Below are positions 63,375 through 64,000 of a DNA stretch of 64,000 nt, piece after piece; the stretch's first letter is position 1, and the number at the start of each line of letters is the position of its first letter. The stretch comes from Haloferula helveola. Its GTDB lineage: Bacteria; Verrucomicrobiota; Verrucomicrobiia; Verrucomicrobiales; Akkermansiaceae. Under the pieces are notes generated by a model, which was not told the DNA's origin, did no database searches, and worked only from the letters and a program-made list of their open reading frames with translations. Where the stretch lies: assembly GCF_037076345.1 (NCBI RefSeq), contig NZ_AP024702.1:2666001-2730000 (forward strand). The letters are read 5' to 3'. The position numbers were made by a program, and so were the translations under genes.

Positions 63375-64000
63375 CTAGAGGTGGGTAGCAGAGTCACACG
63401 CGTGATTCTGGATCGACTCCAGCAGTTTTCTGAGTGCGGCAGCGAGGACCAGCGGGTCAGAAATCTCAGTAAAGTCTGAAATCAACCGCTGGTGTAATTC
63501 GGCTCTCGCCCAGCAGTTGAACTCATCGCTGAAAACGTAGCCGTCGAGGTCGATTGGGACAATCAGGGAGAACTGTGGTCCAAACTCCTTTTGAAGTTCG
63601 TGCTCCCGATATAGGGCAATGCAAAGTTCTCGCAAAACCCAATCGCTAGTTAAGGAGCTTTTTGAACAGAAAAGCAAAAAGCAGTCCGAGCATTGGATCC
63701 CATTGGTGATGTTTGGAGCGAGAAAGGACCCCGGTGGAAGAGTTTCAGCGTCGTACCAGCAATGGTGACCCAGCGCTCGGATGGCTCTTTCGACAAGGCC
63801 CACTGTGGCTTTGTCGTTCGAACTGTGACTCAGGAAAAACGAGTAAGTTGGTGAAAGGTTGATGGGCGACAGCGAGCATGGTTCGCGATGCTCGACTTGA
63901 CGGGACTCGTGAACCTTAATTTGTGGCAAAGGGGAACGAGGTTGGCGGTTTGCAACAAGGAGGAAGAACAAGAGCAAGACCACGCCAGCGGTGCCTGAGG
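63375..64000 (-). CDS. TIR-domain protein, membrane-anchored (5' end beyond the window)
   Basis: The frame is open from the window edge; a GTG at 63981-63983 could start a 202-residue protein, but upstream codons (SGTAG) are also open, so the true start may lie outside. A hydrophobic stretch (GVVLLLFFLLVANRQ) is followed by a TIR domain: YSFFLSHSSNDKATVGLVER, HHCWYDAETLPPGSFLAPNI, CSDCFLLFCSKSSLTSDWVL and REL, with Glu119 of the GTG-start form in the place of the NADase catalytic Glu. TIR domains in bacteria often act in anti-phage or toxin systems. GC looks lower than in the core genes. The partner genes would lie to the right of the window. Confidence 0.7.
   Translation of the reverse strand, partial: SGTAGVVLLLFFLLVANRQPRSPLPQIKVHESRQVEHREPCSLSPINLSPTYSFFLSHSSNDKATVGLVERAIRALGHHCWYDAETLPPGSFLAPNITNGIQCSDCFLLFCSKSSLTSDWVLRELCIALYREHELQKEFGPQFSLIVPIDLDGYVFSDEFNCWARAELHQRLISDFTEISDPLVLAAALRKLLESIQNHACDSATHL

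Noticed and set aside
1..64000. tRNA, rRNA or known riboswitch genes
   Set aside because: No conserved tRNA arm pattern, rRNA segment or recognisable riboswitch was found by eye; weaker ncRNAs could have been missed.

Overview
The window looks like a chromosomal piece of a high-GC member of the Verrucomicrobiota (Verrucomicrobiales-type, Haloferula/Luteolibacter-like). This is inferred from gene content: two PEP-CTERM proteins, an autotransporter-type beta-strand-repeat protein, a DUF1800/DUF1501 pair, two sulfatases, a sialidase, PQQ-like propellers and many secreted enzymes with weak Shine-Dalgarno signals. No rRNA, tRNA or CRISPR array was seen.

Layout. 1-9.8 kb: an edge-truncated secreted protein, a PLD-family lipoprotein, a secreted protein with a duplicated 36-residue module, a heparinase-like protein, a PQQ-like beta-propeller and a secreted FAD-dependent oxidoreductase. 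9.8-20.3 kb: exported carbohydrate-active or esterase-type genes (SGNH esterase, LamG/PEP-CTERM protein, sulfatase, GDSL hydrolase, sialidase) mixed with small membrane proteins and lipoproteins. 20.4-29.4 kb: a fusion protein ending in a probably dead DUSP23-like phosphatase domain, small membrane proteins, a secreted esterase, a stand-alone acyl-ACP synthetase-like enzyme, and a divergent pectate-lyase-fold protein/sulfatase pair. 29.6-32.8 kb: an H-type lectin and an M16 peptidase pair. 33-39 kb: an accessory island with a 1,367-residue TPR-PIN protein of visibly lower GC, a REP-like repeat array, a REP-associated transposase (RAYT) and gene debris. 39.2-55.5 kb: a giant modular adhesin-like protein, a four-gene minus-strand cluster (DUF1800, DUF1501, pseudopilin-like, TPR-thioredoxin) and a beta-helix protein. 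55.9-64 kb: a SLC13 transporter, a PEP-CTERM protein, small exported proteins, an MBL-fold protein, a TPR protein and, at the right edge, a lower-GC TIR-domain protein.

Taken together, most genes act in the cell envelope or outside the cell on sulfated, acetylated or sialylated glycans, without a SusC/SusD pair. The accessory content most worth attention is: (a) the TPR-PIN protein, which resembles proteins proposed to act in prokaryotic conflict systems; (b) the RAYT locus with inverted REP-like ends, repeated RAYT C-terminal fragments and a PQQ-propeller gene remnant cut off at a REP unit; (c) a 212-bp MITE-like element with 33-bp terminal inverted repeats; (d) a family of about 140-220-bp dispersed intergenic repeats with three copies here; (e) a duplicated SLC13 3' end and a 33-bp direct repeat around small genes; and (f) the edge-truncated membrane-TIR protein. 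All functional statements come from reading motifs by eye; no database search was run.
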